Source: Halanaerobiales bacterium (lineage in GTDB: Bacteria > Bacillota > Halanaerobiia > Halanaerobiales > DTU029). From it: a DNA stretch of 64,000 bases. Positions 48,944 to 57,195 of this stretch are shown piece after piece. How positions within the stretch are numbered: position 1 is the stretch's first letter; each line of letters starts with the position of its first letter. The translations under genes and the position numbers were made by a program. The stretch lies in assembly GCA_022360715.1 (NCBI GenBank), contig JAKSCG010000200.1, forward strand, positions 1 through 64,000, given 5' to 3'. The notes below the pieces were generated by a model. That model saw only the letters and a list, made by a program, of their open reading frames with translations, had not been told where the DNA came from and did no database searches.

Positions 48944-49777
48944 TTAGCCTTTGACTGAACCGGCCAGTAATCCTTTAATAAAATATCGGCCCAAAAAGAT
49001 ATAAACAAGCAGGGTGGGTAAAGCAGTAATAATAGCTCCACTCATCTGGATATTCCATTCGATGACCTGACTTCCGGCCAGATTGGATAAAGCAACGGTT
49101 ATTGGTTGATTGGCCGGTTGGCTGGTTACCGTAACTGCAAAAAGAAATTCATTCCAGATATTGGTAAATTGCCAAATGACAACAACTACAAAGGCGGGGA
49201 GCGAGATTGGGAAGAAAATATGCCGGTAGACAGCCAGAATATTGGCCCCGTCAACTTTGGCTGCTTCGGTCAGGACGGTAGGAACCTCATAATAGTAATT
49301 TCGAAAGATTAGGGTTGTAATCGGGATGCCATACACAACATGAACCAGGATTAAGCCCGGAATTGAACCGTAAAGGTCAATCGCTTGAAGGAATTGTACC
49401 AACGGGAAGAGGATACTCTGGTAAGGGATAAACATACCAAAAAGAATCAGGGCAAACAATATCTTTGAACCTTTGAATTTCCACTGGGCCAGGACATAGC
49501 CATTTAGCGAACCTAAGGTAGCGGAGATCAGTGTTGCCGGAATAACTAAATAAAAGCTGTTTAACAGATTAGGGGCGAGTTTTTTAAATGCACGGCTAAA
49601 CCCGTCGGTAGAAAGACTGGTCGGCCAATTCCAGAGCGTAGATACTGTAACATCCTGAAATGGTTTAAAACTGGTTAAGACCAGGATATACATCGGCAAA
49701 ATAAAGAAAGAGGTAAAGAGGACAAGCAGGGCATAGATAATAATTTGGCGGTTAATCTTTGTTTTTACAATTGACAC
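48944..49777 (-). CDS. ABC sugar transporter permease, MalG type
   Basis: 277 residues, six helices, with EAAKVDGANILAVYRHIFFPISLPA as EAA loop and GRYFIKGLLAGSVKG at the C terminus, a conserved MalG ending. Works with the MalF-type protein encoded directly upstream, three bases apart. Last gene of the minus-strand transporter operon. Confidence 0.92.
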   Translation of the reverse strand: MSIVKTKINRQIIIYALLVLFTSFFILPMYILVLTSFKPFQDVTVSTLWNWPTSLSTDGFSRAFKKLAPNLLNSFYLVIPATLISATLGSLNGYVLAQWKFKGSKILFALILFGMFIPYQSILFPLVQFLQAIDLYGSIPGLILVHVVYGIPITTLIFRNYYYEVPTVLTEAAKVDGANILAVYRHIFFPISLPAFVVVVIWQFTNIWNEFLFAVTVTSQPANQPITVALSNLAGSQVIEWNIQMSGAIITALPTLLVYIFLGRYFIKGLLAGSVKG

Positions 49778-49780
49778 TGT

Positions 49781-50707
49781 TTAGCTCTCCTTTTTAAAGA
49801 TCACATTAACCAGATAAGGGATGATAAGTAATCCGACCATCAGGAGCATTACTACAGCAATGCTGGACCCGGTAGAATATCGATTGGCTCGGAAAGTGGC
49901 TTCAAACATATAAATAGCCGGTATATCGGTAACATTATTCGGTCCGCTGCCAGTCATATTATAGACCAGGGCAAAGGCCTTTAATGAAACATGGGCCAGC
50001 ACGATGATCGCCGAGAGGGTGATCGGGAACTGCAGCGGAAATATTATTTTGGTAAATATCTGCCATTTAGTTGCCCCGTCGATGCGGGCTGCTTCAATTA
50101 GTTGTTCGGGTATCCCCTTTAATCCGGCCAGCCACATTGCCATCGTATAACCGGAATACTGCCAAATCGCCGCAATTATTACGGCAATCAGGGCCAGGTT
50201 AAAGGATAAAAAGCTGTTGGTATTGGTAAACCAACCCCATTGCAATGAGGAAAGGCCTATCTTCTGGAAAAGAAGGTTAATCCCATAAGGATTATCGGGC
50301 AAGGTGCCGGGAGAAAAGATCCACCGCCAGACAGTTCCGGTAACGACAAAGGAGATAGCCAGCGGGAAGAGGTAAATGTTCTGAAAGATAATACCACCCC
50401 GCGGTTTCTCATTTAAGAGCATTGCCAGTAAAATTCCAATGGCAATACTCCCAATGATAAAAAAAAGGGTAAAATACAGGGTGTTCCAGAGGTCGGTCTG
50501 AAACCTGGGATCAGCATAAAGATCAGAGTAGTTGCTCCAACCAACATAATTTTTTTGGTTCTGTAGTAAATTAAGGAAGCTATTCCAGTCAAGGAAAGAG
50601 ATCTGGACCGTCCGGGCAATAAAGCCATAAACAAAGATGGCAATTGCAATTAGTGATGGTGAAAGCAAGGCTAATGAGATCAGTCCCTCTCTTGTTTTCT
50701 GTTTCAC
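49781..50707 (-). CDS. ABC sugar transporter permease, MalF type
   Basis: 308 residues, six helices. First helix LISLALLSPSLIAIAIFVYGFI; EAA loop EAARIDGATKWQIFTKIIFPLQFP; a long periplasmic loop (FLDWNSFLNLLQNQKNYVGWSNY). Forms the pore with the MalG-type partner. Related to glucose/mannose-type permeases given the binding protein of this operon. Confidence 0.92.
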   Translation of the reverse strand: MKQKTREGLISLALLSPSLIAIAIFVYGFIARTVQISFLDWNSFLNLLQNQKNYVGWSNYSDLYADPRFQTDLWNTLYFTLFFIIGSIAIGILLAMLLNEKPRGGIIFQNIYLFPLAISFVVTGTVWRWIFSPGTLPDNPYGINLLFQKIGLSSLQWGWFTNTNSFLSFNLALIAVIIAAIWQYSGYTMAMWLAGLKGIPEQLIEAARIDGATKWQIFTKIIFPLQFPITLSAIIVLAHVSLKAFALVYNMTGSGPNNVTDIPAIYMFEATFRANRYSTGSSIAVVMLLMVGLLIIPYLVNVIFKKES

Positions 50708-50734
50708 CTTAGTTTACCCCCTAATTGTTTGCTT

Positions 50735-50757
50735 CCCCCTCACTTGCGGTGAGGGGG
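50735..50757. other. stem-loop between binding-protein and permease genes
   Basis: CCCCCTCAC / GTGAGGGGG nine-base stem with a five-base loop. On the minus strand, the transcribed direction, no T run follows, so it is probably a stabiliser of the upstream message rather than a full terminator; on the plus strand it is followed by ATATTTTTTT. Confidence 0.7.
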
Positions 50758-50774
50758 ATATTTTTTTGCTTAGC

Positions 50775-52016
50775 TTATAGAAAATCGGCAGCGGCCTTTT
50801 TAATCCTATGTAAGGTTTGCTCGACATCTCTTTCGGTAATAAACTGATTGAGCGCATCATGCAGGGCAGTAATAAATCCCTCCGGGGCAGCTGAACCGTG
50901 GGCAATCGAAGGGGTAAGGGCAGCTGTAGTAAAATCATGCATCGAGTCGGTTAAATAAGGGTCATAGAGTTCCTGATCGGCGTCAAGTCGGGATGGGATC
51001 GAACCTTTGATGGGATTAAAGATATCCTGACCTTCTACGGAAGCAATAGTTTTTAACCAGGCTTTGGCCCCGTCAGGATTAGGAGCACCTTTAGGCAGAC
51101 CAAAACAATCGGTAATAACCATAAAGGAACCCCTGGTGCCCGGTACAGCGATCCAGCCGAATTCCTGGCCCGGTGTCCAGCCCATTGTCTTAAAATAACC
51201 CTCGGCCCAGTCGCCCATAACATTAAAGACAGCTTTACCGCTAAATACCCTTTCACTGGCATCCTGCCAGGTTAAAGCGGCATGGTCTTCATTGACATAA
51301 TTGATTATCTCTCCAAATACGACCAGGGCTTCGCGAATGCCCGGATCATTAAAACTGGTCGTGCCGTCCCAGAGCCCGTTATATTTAGTTGCACCCAGGG
51401 TAGCTACCATAATACATTCAAATAAATGGGTTGCCGTCCATTTGTTTTTGTCGCCCAGGGCCAGCGGTGTTACCCCCTGCTCGGCCAGTTGCTTCAGGGC
51501 GGTAACAAAAGTATAGAGATTGGTCGGTTCTTCCAGGTCATATTGCGCCAACAGGGCTTTGTTATACCATAAGACATTACCCCGGTGAACATTAACCGGA
51601 ATAGCATAAAGTTCACCCTGGTAACTACAGAGCTCCAGAATTTGTTGATTAAATTTATCTTTGATCCCCCACTCCTGGAGAAAGTCGGTGATCGGTTGCA
51701 TTAAACCGGTTTTAACATATGTATCAATTAATTCTGCCCCACCGTGTACTTGAAAGGAATCGGGCGGGTTTCCACCGACCATTCTGGTCTTCAGGACCGC
51801 CTTGGCATTGGTACCTGCCCCACCGGCTACGGTGGCATTAATTAATTCAAGATCAGGATAGTTAGCACTAAAGAATTCCAGTAAGGCCAGCAACCCTTCT
51901 TCTTCACCACCACCGGTCCACCAACTGAAAATTTCAACCCGTTCATCGGCAAAAGCCAATGGCGTCAATACAAAAACTAACAGCACAAGCAAGGTAAAAC
52001 TCAGAAAGATTCTCAT
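50775..52016 (-). CDS. ABC sugar transporter substrate-binding protein (glucose/mannose type)
   Basis: 413 residues from ATG 52016 after AAGGTGG. Signal peptide LSFTLLVLLVFVLTPLAFA without lipobox. The mature protein begins ERVEIFSWWTGGGEEEGL, and AGGAGTNAKAVLKTRMVGG with PPDSFQVHGGAELIDTYV follows, typical of the glucose/mannose-binding SBP_bac_1 group. It delivers sugar to the two permeases downstream. No ATPase gene is present, so a shared ATPase must serve it. uxaC faces this operon, so the sugar may include uronates. Confidence 0.92.
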   Translation of the reverse strand: MRIFLSFTLLVLLVFVLTPLAFADERVEIFSWWTGGGEEEGLLALLEFFSANYPDLELINATVAGGAGTNAKAVLKTRMVGGNPPDSFQVHGGAELIDTYVKTGLMQPITDFLQEWGIKDKFNQQILELCSYQGELYAIPVNVHRGNVLWYNKALLAQYDLEEPTNLYTFVTALKQLAEQGVTPLALGDKNKWTATHLFECIMVATLGATKYNGLWDGTTSFNDPGIREALVVFGEIINYVNEDHAALTWQDASERVFSGKAVFNVMGDWAEGYFKTMGWTPGQEFGWIAVPGTRGSFMVITDCFGLPKGAPNPDGAKAWLKTIASVEGQDIFNPIKGSIPSRLDADQELYDPYLTDSMHDFTTAALTPSIAHGSAAPEGFITALHDALNQFITERDVEQTLHRIKKAAADFL

Positions 52017-52165
52017 ATCTACCACCTTTTTAAGGATTTAATTATTTATTAAATTATATGGAAAAGCTTTAGCAAATAGAAGTAAAGTGTGGAACTATTT
52101 TGAATCATCAGTAAGTCCTGTTCTTGATAATCTTATTATCTGGCGAGATAACACTTAACCAGTCT

Positions 52166-52196
52166 CCTGAATAAAATAAAAGATAGTTTATTCAGG
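52166..52196 (+). other. stem-loop next to a Shine-Dalgarno
   Basis: CCTGAATAAA (52166-52175) pairs exactly with TTTATTCAGG (52187-52196), whose last bases are part of the Shine-Dalgarno AGGGGGGAGG of the next gene. In mRNA it could limit translation. Upstream (52136-52151) is another inverted repeat, TTATCT/AGATAA. Confidence 0.5.
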
Positions 52197-52207
52197 GGGG
52201 AGGACTT

Positions 52208-53134
52208 ATGGAATATCGCTTTAAAAGTATTTTAGCCCGTTATAAAGAAAGATTATTAAAAGCCCGCCATGTTATTGGGGTTGGATTCGGCAAAAAAGAA
52301 AAAGATGGTAAAAAGACGGAGCAAGACTCCATTATTATTATGGTCGACAAAAAGGTCGAAGCCGGCCAATTAAGTAGTCAGGATTTAATACCCGAATCAA
52401 TTGAAGGGATTAAAACCGATGTTGTGGAAGTAGGGGAATTAAAGTTGTTGTATAATCGGGTTAAGCGGTTTCGCCCTGCTCCGCCGGGGGTTAGTTTAGG
52501 CCATTACCAGATAACCGCCGGAACTTTCGGGGCAGTAGTTAAAGATGTTGAGACCGGTGAGACCTTACTCTTATCTAATAACCATGTTCTGGCCAATTTA
52601 ACCAATGGTTTTGACGGTAGAGCCGCCCCGGGAGATCCGATTTTACAACCGGGTGCTTATGATCACGGTACACAACCAGACGATATTATCGGCTATTTGG
52701 AACGCTTTGTACCACTAAATAGTGTAGTAGAAAAAAATTTGGAAGGATTTAACCATAATCTAGTAGATTGTGCGGTAGCCCGACCGGTTGAACCCGATTG
52801 TATTGACCATATTATCCTTGATGTCGGGGAAGTAAAAGGAGTTAAGGAAGCAGAACTAAATATGAAAGTAGTAAAGAGCGGGAGGACTACCGGAGTAACC
52901 TCGGGAAAGATCAAAGCACTTAACAGTATGATTAAGGTTAAAATGGGCGACAATCGGCTAGCATTTTTTGATGACCAGATCATTAGTGACTCAATTTCAG
53001 AGAGCGGTGATTCGGGTTCGTTGGCCCTTGATCGGGATAATAATGCTATTGGTTTGCTTTTTGCCGGTTCTGACCGGGCTTCGGTCTACAACCGAATAAC
53101 TAATGTGCTGGAGTCGTTAAGGATTGAATTTTAG
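52208..53134 (+). CDS. trypsin-fold serine protease
   Basis: 308 residues, no signal peptide. A preceding domain of about 85 residues (ARHVIGVGFGKKEKDGKK, IIIMVDKKVEAGQL) leads to a chymotrypsin-type barrel: TLLLSNNHVLANL with the catalytic histidine, NLVDCAVARP with a likely catalytic aspartate, and SESGDSGSLAL with the serine in the GDSGS motif. VVKSGRTTGVTSGKI is a typical strand near the S1 pocket. Similar cytoplasmic or spore-associated proteases of this type are seen in Firmicutes, but the target is not known. It is a single gene with its own controlled ribosome site. Confidence 0.85.
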   Translation: MEYRFKSILARYKERLLKARHVIGVGFGKKEKDGKKTEQDSIIIMVDKKVEAGQLSSQDLIPESIEGIKTDVVEVGELKLLYNRVKRFRPAPPGVSLGHYQITAGTFGAVVKDVETGETLLLSNNHVLANLTNGFDGRAAPGDPILQPGAYDHGTQPDDIIGYLERFVPLNSVVEKNLEGFNHNLVDCAVARPVEPDCIDHIILDVGEVKGVKEAELNMKVVKSGRTTGVTSGKIKALNSMIKVKMGDNRLAFFDDQIISDSISESGDSGSLALDRDNNAIGLLFAGSDRASVYNRITNVLESLRIEF

Positions 53135-53167
53135 TTGAAGAAATGATTTTGTTTGACATAAAAGTTG

Positions 53168-53192
53168 GCGGAAACTGTAGTACAGTTTCCGC
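53168..53192. terminator. 12-bp near-perfect palindrome between convergent genes
   Basis: GCGGAAACTGTA / TACAGTTTCCGC around a single G. It lies between the protease gene and the minus-strand gene at 53233, so probably serves both as terminator or 3' end structure although no long T run follows. Confidence 0.6.
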
Positions 53193-53232
53193 TAGTGAAT
53201 TTAATATAATTGTATTAAGACATAAATAGAAT

Positions 53233-53478
53233 TTACTGAAGCTCAACCCCATTAGTCTCTTTATTAACATTTGTCTGGAATAGGGATTTCAAACCATTGG
53301 CGGTATTTGAAAAGGCTGAAAAAATATTGTTGATGGTTGATATTTGGGTATCAAGCAGGTCAAAATAGCTAGTAAATGTATTTCGACTGCTCATAATCAG
53401 TAGGATCAAAATTAAAAAGAGGATATATGCTCCGGAACCACTAACCCCTTTGCTTTGAGCTTCTTTATTCTCTGCCAA
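53233..53478 (-). CDS. small sporulation-type membrane protein
   Basis: 81 residues from TTG 53478, following GGGAGGTG; an in-frame ATG five codons upstream overlaps that Shine-Dalgarno and is rejected. A serine/glycine-rich start (AENKEAQSKGVSGSG) leads to one helix (AYILFLILILLIMSS) and an amphipathic tail (YFDLLDTQISTINNIFSAF). It resembles small membrane proteins of spore formers but I cannot name the family. Confidence 0.68.
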   Translation of the reverse strand: MAENKEAQSKGVSGSGAYILFLILILLIMSSRNTFTSYFDLLDTQISTINNIFSAFSNTANGLKSLFQTNVNKETNGVELQ

Positions 53479-53508
53479 GATGTCACCTCCCATTTTCTCT
53501 TTTTTTAT

Positions 53509-53537
53509 ATTATACGTAGCAGTCTGCTTCTTGTTAA
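53509..53537 (-). promoter_or_regulatory. promoter of the small membrane protein gene
   Basis: On the minus strand TTAACA (53537-53532), 17 bases, TATAAT (53514-53509). A sigma-K-like reading is also possible from the overlapping CGTATAATA, but the sigma-A match is better. Confidence 0.75.
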
Positions 53538-53573
53538 CATATTTATATTTAAATTATTTTCCAGTAAAATAGC

Positions 53574-53602
53574 TTGACAGAGGTAAGTCGATCGATTATA
53601 AT
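53574..53602 (+). promoter_or_regulatory. consensus promoter P1 of the FadR-type regulator operon
   Basis: TTGACA (53574-53579), 17 bases, TATAAT (53597-53602): exact consensus. A 24-base operator-like element (53604-53627) follows at once, covering the transcription start. Confidence 0.88.
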
Positions 53603-53603
53603 T

Positions 53604-53627
53604 AACTTATAATACAACATATAACTT
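53604..53627 (+). promoter_or_regulatory. operator-like element O1 (copy 1 of 24-bp repeat)
   Basis: 24 bases, starting AACTTATAA and ending ATATAACTT, with a TTATA-N8-TATAA dyad inside. It matches the element at 53707-53730 at 23 of 24 positions. Likely binding site of the GntR protein encoded at 53755. Confidence 0.72.
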
Positions 53628-53675
53628 ATAACATGCAACCAATAGCCTGTGGAGATGCCAGTTTTTAATCCAATT

Positions 53676-53704
53676 TTGACAATAATTAAAGCCAGCAGTA
53701 TAAT
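53676..53704 (+). promoter_or_regulatory. consensus promoter P2
   Basis: TTGACA (53676-53681), 17 bases, TATAAT (53699-53704): a second exact consensus, 102 bases downstream of P1. Confidence 0.88.
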
Positions 53705-53706
53705 AG

Positions 53707-53730
53707 AACTTATAAGACAACATATAACTT
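53707..53730 (+). promoter_or_regulatory. operator-like element O2 (copy 2 of 24-bp repeat)
   Basis: Differs from O1 only by G for T at its tenth base. Again placed just after a -10 box, two to three bases downstream. Confidence 0.72.
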
Positions 53731-53754
53731 GCAATATAATTTGGAGGGGAGTTA

Positions 53755-54441
53755 ATGAAACAGGTTGAACGGAGAAGTATTGGGGAACAGGTCTTTGAAA
53801 GCCTGAAAGAGCAAATTGTGAAAGGAAAATGGGCTCCGGGTACCAAAATTCCGTCGGAAAACCAGTTAACTGAAATGCTGGGAGTTAGTCGGATCAGTCT
53901 GCGGGAGAGCTTACAAAAGTTAGCTACGCTGGGATTATTAGAGTCGCGTCAGGGGGAAGGAACTTATGTCAAAAAGTTTTCGGCAGAAAATTATATGAAT
54001 ACTTTACTGCCTTATTTTGTCTTAGATAAACCTGATACGATTAATGTTCTTGAGTATCGAAAAATTGTTGAAGTAGGTACAATCGGCTTAGCGGTTGACA
54101 GAGCTAATCAAGACGACCTGTTAAAACTTGAAGATATTAATAAAAGAATGAAGGCGAATATTAACGATTCCAAAAAATTTGCCAATGAAGATTTAAATTT
54201 CCATATTGCGCTGGCGGAGATAACCAGAAATCCGGTAATTATTAAAGTAAATTATATTATTCGGGATGTCCTGGATAGTTCGATGGAGGAGATCGTTAAT
54301 AACCTGGGAACCAGAGACGGTATTTATTACCACGAAAAAATCCTGGCGGCGATGAAAGAGAAAGATAGAGATAAAGCCCAGCAATTAATGGAAGAACACG
54401 TGATGATCACGATTAACCGGATCTCGGAAAAGGAAAGGTGA
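53755..54441 (+). CDS. GntR-family regulator, FadR/FCD subfamily
   Basis: 228 residues after TTTGGAGGGG. Winged HTH: IGEQVFESLKEQIVKGKWAPGTKIPS, NQLTEMLGVSRISLRESLQKLATLG and LESRQGEGTYVKKF. The C-terminal FCD effector domain has NFHIALAEITRNPVIIKV, with metal/ligand positions, and YYHEKILAAMKEKDRDKAQQLMEEH. FCD regulators sense small carboxylates, sugar acids or hydroxy acids. It heads the operon of transketolase, hydroxyacid dehydrogenase and TRAP genes and probably autoregulates through O1 and O2. Stop and next gene are separated by only a few bases. Confidence 0.92.
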   Translation: MKQVERRSIGEQVFESLKEQIVKGKWAPGTKIPSENQLTEMLGVSRISLRESLQKLATLGLLESRQGEGTYVKKFSAENYMNTLLPYFVLDKPDTINVLEYRKIVEVGTIGLAVDRANQDDLLKLEDINKRMKANINDSKKFANEDLNFHIALAEITRNPVIIKVNYIIRDVLDSSMEEIVNNLGTRDGIYYHEKILAAMKEKDRDKAQQLMEEHVMITINRISEKER

Positions 54442-54445
54442 ATTG

Positions 54446-55267
54446 ATGAAAATAAGAGATATTAACAAACTGGAGCAAAAGGCTAAGGCCATTAGGATCA
54501 ACATCCTTGAGTCGATTGGTATTAATAAAAAAGGTCATCTGGGCGGCTCAATGTCGTCGGCTGATCTTGTAACAGCTTTATATTTTTATAAAATGCAACA
54601 TAGTCCGGCTCATCCGCATCATCCGGACCGGGACCGCTTTATTTTCAGCAAGGGTCATTCCGTCCTGGCCCAATATGCCGCCCTGGCTGAAGCGGGCTAT
54701 TTTCCGAAAACCGAACTAAAACAGACCAAGACCCTGGGTTCAATTTTGCAAGGGCACCCCGAAAGGGATACCCCGGGGATCGAGGCCAATACCGGCTCGT
54801 TAGGCCAGGGATTATCAATTGGTCTGGGAATGGCCCTCGGCGGTAAACTTGACCAAAGAAATTATCAGGTCTATGTTATTTTGGGAGACGGGGAGCTGGC
54901 CGAAGGGCAAATCTGGGAGGCAGTCCTTGCCGCCAGGTCATATCAACTGGATAATTTGGTAGCAATTGTCGACCATAACAAACTCCAGGCGAGCGGTCCG
55001 CTCAAAGAGGGTTTAAAGTTCGGCGGCCTTAACAGTAAATTTACTGCTTTTGGCTGGCATACCATGGAAATTGATGGACATAATATGGAAGAAATAATTG
55101 GGGCTTTAGACCTGGTCGGGCAGGTTAAAGGGACACCGGCAGTGATCATCGCCAATACCGTTAAAGGGAAGGGTGTATTATTTGCCGAAAATAAGGCTGA
55201 ATACCATAATGTCTCGTTAAATCAGCAGCAATTTGAACAGGCCAAAAGCGATATAGCTAATTTATAG
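54446..55267 (+). CDS. transketolase, N-terminal (thiamine-diphosphate) subunit
   Basis: 273 residues. Split transketolase front half: KKGHLGGSMSSADLVTALYF, FIFSKGHSVLAQYAAL, TGSLGQGLSIGLGMALGG, and GDGELAEGQIWEAVLAA with the ThDP/metal motif ending in VDHNKLQASG. Needs the C-terminal half encoded 17 bases downstream. The pair transfers two-carbon units between sugar phosphates, or acts on sugar-acid derivatives in dedicated operons, for example in pathways for unusual pentoses. ATG 54446 is preferred over the TTG immediately before it. Confidence 0.93.
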   Translation: MKIRDINKLEQKAKAIRINILESIGINKKGHLGGSMSSADLVTALYFYKMQHSPAHPHHPDRDRFIFSKGHSVLAQYAALAEAGYFPKTELKQTKTLGSILQGHPERDTPGIEANTGSLGQGLSIGLGMALGGKLDQRNYQVYVILGDGELAEGQIWEAVLAARSYQLDNLVAIVDHNKLQASGPLKEGLKFGGLNSKFTAFGWHTMEIDGHNMEEIIGALDLVGQVKGTPAVIIANTVKGKGVLFAENKAEYHNVSLNQQQFEQAKSDIANL

Positions 55268-55284
55268 CGGAGAGGTGAACTTAA

Positions 55285-56217
55285 ATGGCAAACAAAGCGA
55301 GTTTAAGAGAAGCTTATGGGCAAGAACTGTTAGAATTGGCCAGGAAAGATCAGCAAATTGTTGCCCTTGATGCCGACTTGAGTAAGTCGACGATGAGCTG
55401 TTATCTGGCGGAAGAATTCCCGGATAGATTTTTTGAAATGGGTATTGCCGAACAGAATATGGTATCAGTAGCAGCCGGACTAGCCCTGGTCGGAAAAATT
55501 CCTTTTGTTAATTCATTTGCAGTTTTTGCCGCAGGGCGGCCCTATGACCAAATTAGACAAGGTATTGCTTTACCTAATTTAAATGTAAAGATCATCGGTT
55601 CCAGTTGTGGTTTATCTGATTATGGTGACGGGGCGACCCACCAGGCGGTTGAAGACATAGCAATCATGCGTTCTATCCCTAATATGACTGTTATTAGTCC
55701 GGTCGATGCTAATGAGACAAAAAAAGTGATCCGGGCAGTACTAACCTACCAGGGGCCGGTCTATATCCGTCTACACCGGGATGAATTACCGGTAATTACC
55801 GATGAAGCCGGGGAGTTTACCATCGGCAAGATCGAACGACTGCGTACCGGGAAAGATATAGCTATTTTTGCCAACGGAATAATGGTGAGCATGGCCTTGG
55901 CCGCCGCGGAGAAATTAGCAGAACTGGGGATAACGGTTAAGGTTTTAAACGTACCGACAATTAAACCACTCGATGCGGAAGGGGTAATCAAGGAAGTACG
56001 GGATTGCAGAGGGGTCGTAACGGCCGAAGAACATAGTATTATTGGTGGCTTGGGCAGTGCAATTAGTGTGGCCTTGAATAAGACCCCGGTCCCGCTCGAG
56101 CGGGTTGGTGTCAATGACAGTTTCGGACAATCCAGCGAGAGTTATCAAAAACTATTAGCGGCTTACGGCCTGACGATAGAAGCTATTGTCAAAGCGAGTA
56201 AGGGGTTATTATCGTAA
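55285..56217 (+). CDS. transketolase, C-terminal (pyrimidine-binding) subunit
   Basis: 310 residues. Features: IVALDADLSKSTMS, FEMGIAEQNMVSVAAGLALVGKIPFV with the catalytic glutamate region, GDGATHQAVEDIAIMRSIP, PVYIRLHRDELP and the C-terminal VTAEEHSIIGGLGSAI. Completes the two-part enzyme with the preceding gene. Shine-Dalgarno GGAGAGG. Confidence 0.94.
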   Translation: MANKASLREAYGQELLELARKDQQIVALDADLSKSTMSCYLAEEFPDRFFEMGIAEQNMVSVAAGLALVGKIPFVNSFAVFAAGRPYDQIRQGIALPNLNVKIIGSSCGLSDYGDGATHQAVEDIAIMRSIPNMTVISPVDANETKKVIRAVLTYQGPVYIRLHRDELPVITDEAGEFTIGKIERLRTGKDIAIFANGIMVSMALAAAEKLAELGITVKVLNVPTIKPLDAEGVIKEVRDCRGVVTAEEHSIIGGLGSAISVALNKTPVPLERVGVNDSFGQSSESYQKLLAAYGLTIEAIVKASKGLLS

Positions 56218-56249
56218 ATAATACTATTAAAGATAAGGGGGAGTGTTAA

Positions 56250-57140
56250 GTGAAAAAGATCGGATTTATCGGGGTTGGAATTATGGGAAGGCCGATGGCC
56301 AAGAATTTAATCGAGCAAGGTTATCAAGTGGTAGGGTATGATTTGAACGAGGACGCGCTTGCTCAGGTGCTCGCATATGGTGCCGAGAAGGGCTTTTCAC
56401 CGCAAGATGTCGCCGCAAGAACTGATACGATTATTACTATGCTGCCCAATTCACCCCAGGTAAAGGAAGTTGTTTTAGGGGCAAACGGTATTATCGAAGG
56501 GGCTAGCCGGGGCCAGGTTTTGATTGAAATGAGCTCAATTGCTCCCCTGGTCTCGCAAAAAATTGCCTCCCAACTGGCGGCCAAAGGGGTGGAGATGTTA
56601 GATGCACCGGTCAGCGGGGGGCAAGAAAAGGCGGAAAGCGGCACTCTGGCGATAATGGTCGGGGGAAAGAACGAGGTTTTTACGCAAAATAAAGAGATTT
56701 TAGAGGTAATGGGTGGTAGTGTCACACTGGTCGGGGATATCGGCGCCGGTGAAACAACCAAATTGGTTAATCAGGTAATAGTAGCTATTAATATTGCAGC
56801 AGTAGCTGAAGCAATGGTTCTCGGCAAAAAAGCCGGGGTAGACCCGGAAAAGATATTTGCGGCGATCAGGGGAGGGTTAGCCGGGAGTCAGTGTCTGACC
56901 GATAAAGCACCCCGGATGTTTGAGGGTAGTTATGACCCGGGGTTTAAGCTGAAGTTACATATCAAAGATTTAGCAAATGTGCTGGAAACCGGCGATGAAC
57001 TCCAGACATCAATGCCTTTAACCACACAGGTAATGGCAATGATGCAGGCCTTATCAAATGATGGTCATGCTGAGGTTGACCACGGCGGGCTGGCCCTGTA
57101 TTATGAAAAGCTAAACGGGATTTCTTTGAAAAAGGAATAA
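56250..57140 (+). CDS. 2-hydroxy-3-oxopropionate (tartronate semialdehyde) reductase / beta-hydroxyacid dehydrogenase
   Basis: 296 residues, GTG start after AAGGGGGAG. NAD-binding GFIGVGIMGRPMAKNL, the substrate motif DAPVSGGQEKAESGTLAIMVGG, and the catalytic lysine in ETTKLVNQ; the C-terminal helical domain includes DLANVLETGDELQTSMPLT. Members reduce tartronate semialdehyde or oxidise beta-hydroxyacids. With TRAP transporters and a FadR-type regulator it suggests a route for hydroxy acids such as glycerate or tartronate relatives. GarR-like is the closest description; 3-hydroxyisobutyrate dehydrogenase is possible. Confidence 0.88.
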   Translation: MKKIGFIGVGIMGRPMAKNLIEQGYQVVGYDLNEDALAQVLAYGAEKGFSPQDVAARTDTIITMLPNSPQVKEVVLGANGIIEGASRGQVLIEMSSIAPLVSQKIASQLAAKGVEMLDAPVSGGQEKAESGTLAIMVGGKNEVFTQNKEILEVMGGSVTLVGDIGAGETTKLVNQVIVAINIAAVAEAMVLGKKAGVDPEKIFAAIRGGLAGSQCLTDKAPRMFEGSYDPGFKLKLHIKDLANVLETGDELQTSMPLTTQVMAMMQALSNDGHAEVDHGGLALYYEKLNGISLKKE

Positions 57141-57195
57141 CCGGAAGGATAATGTAGAACTGTTTTAAAAATTAAGCAAATGGGGAGGAATAAAC

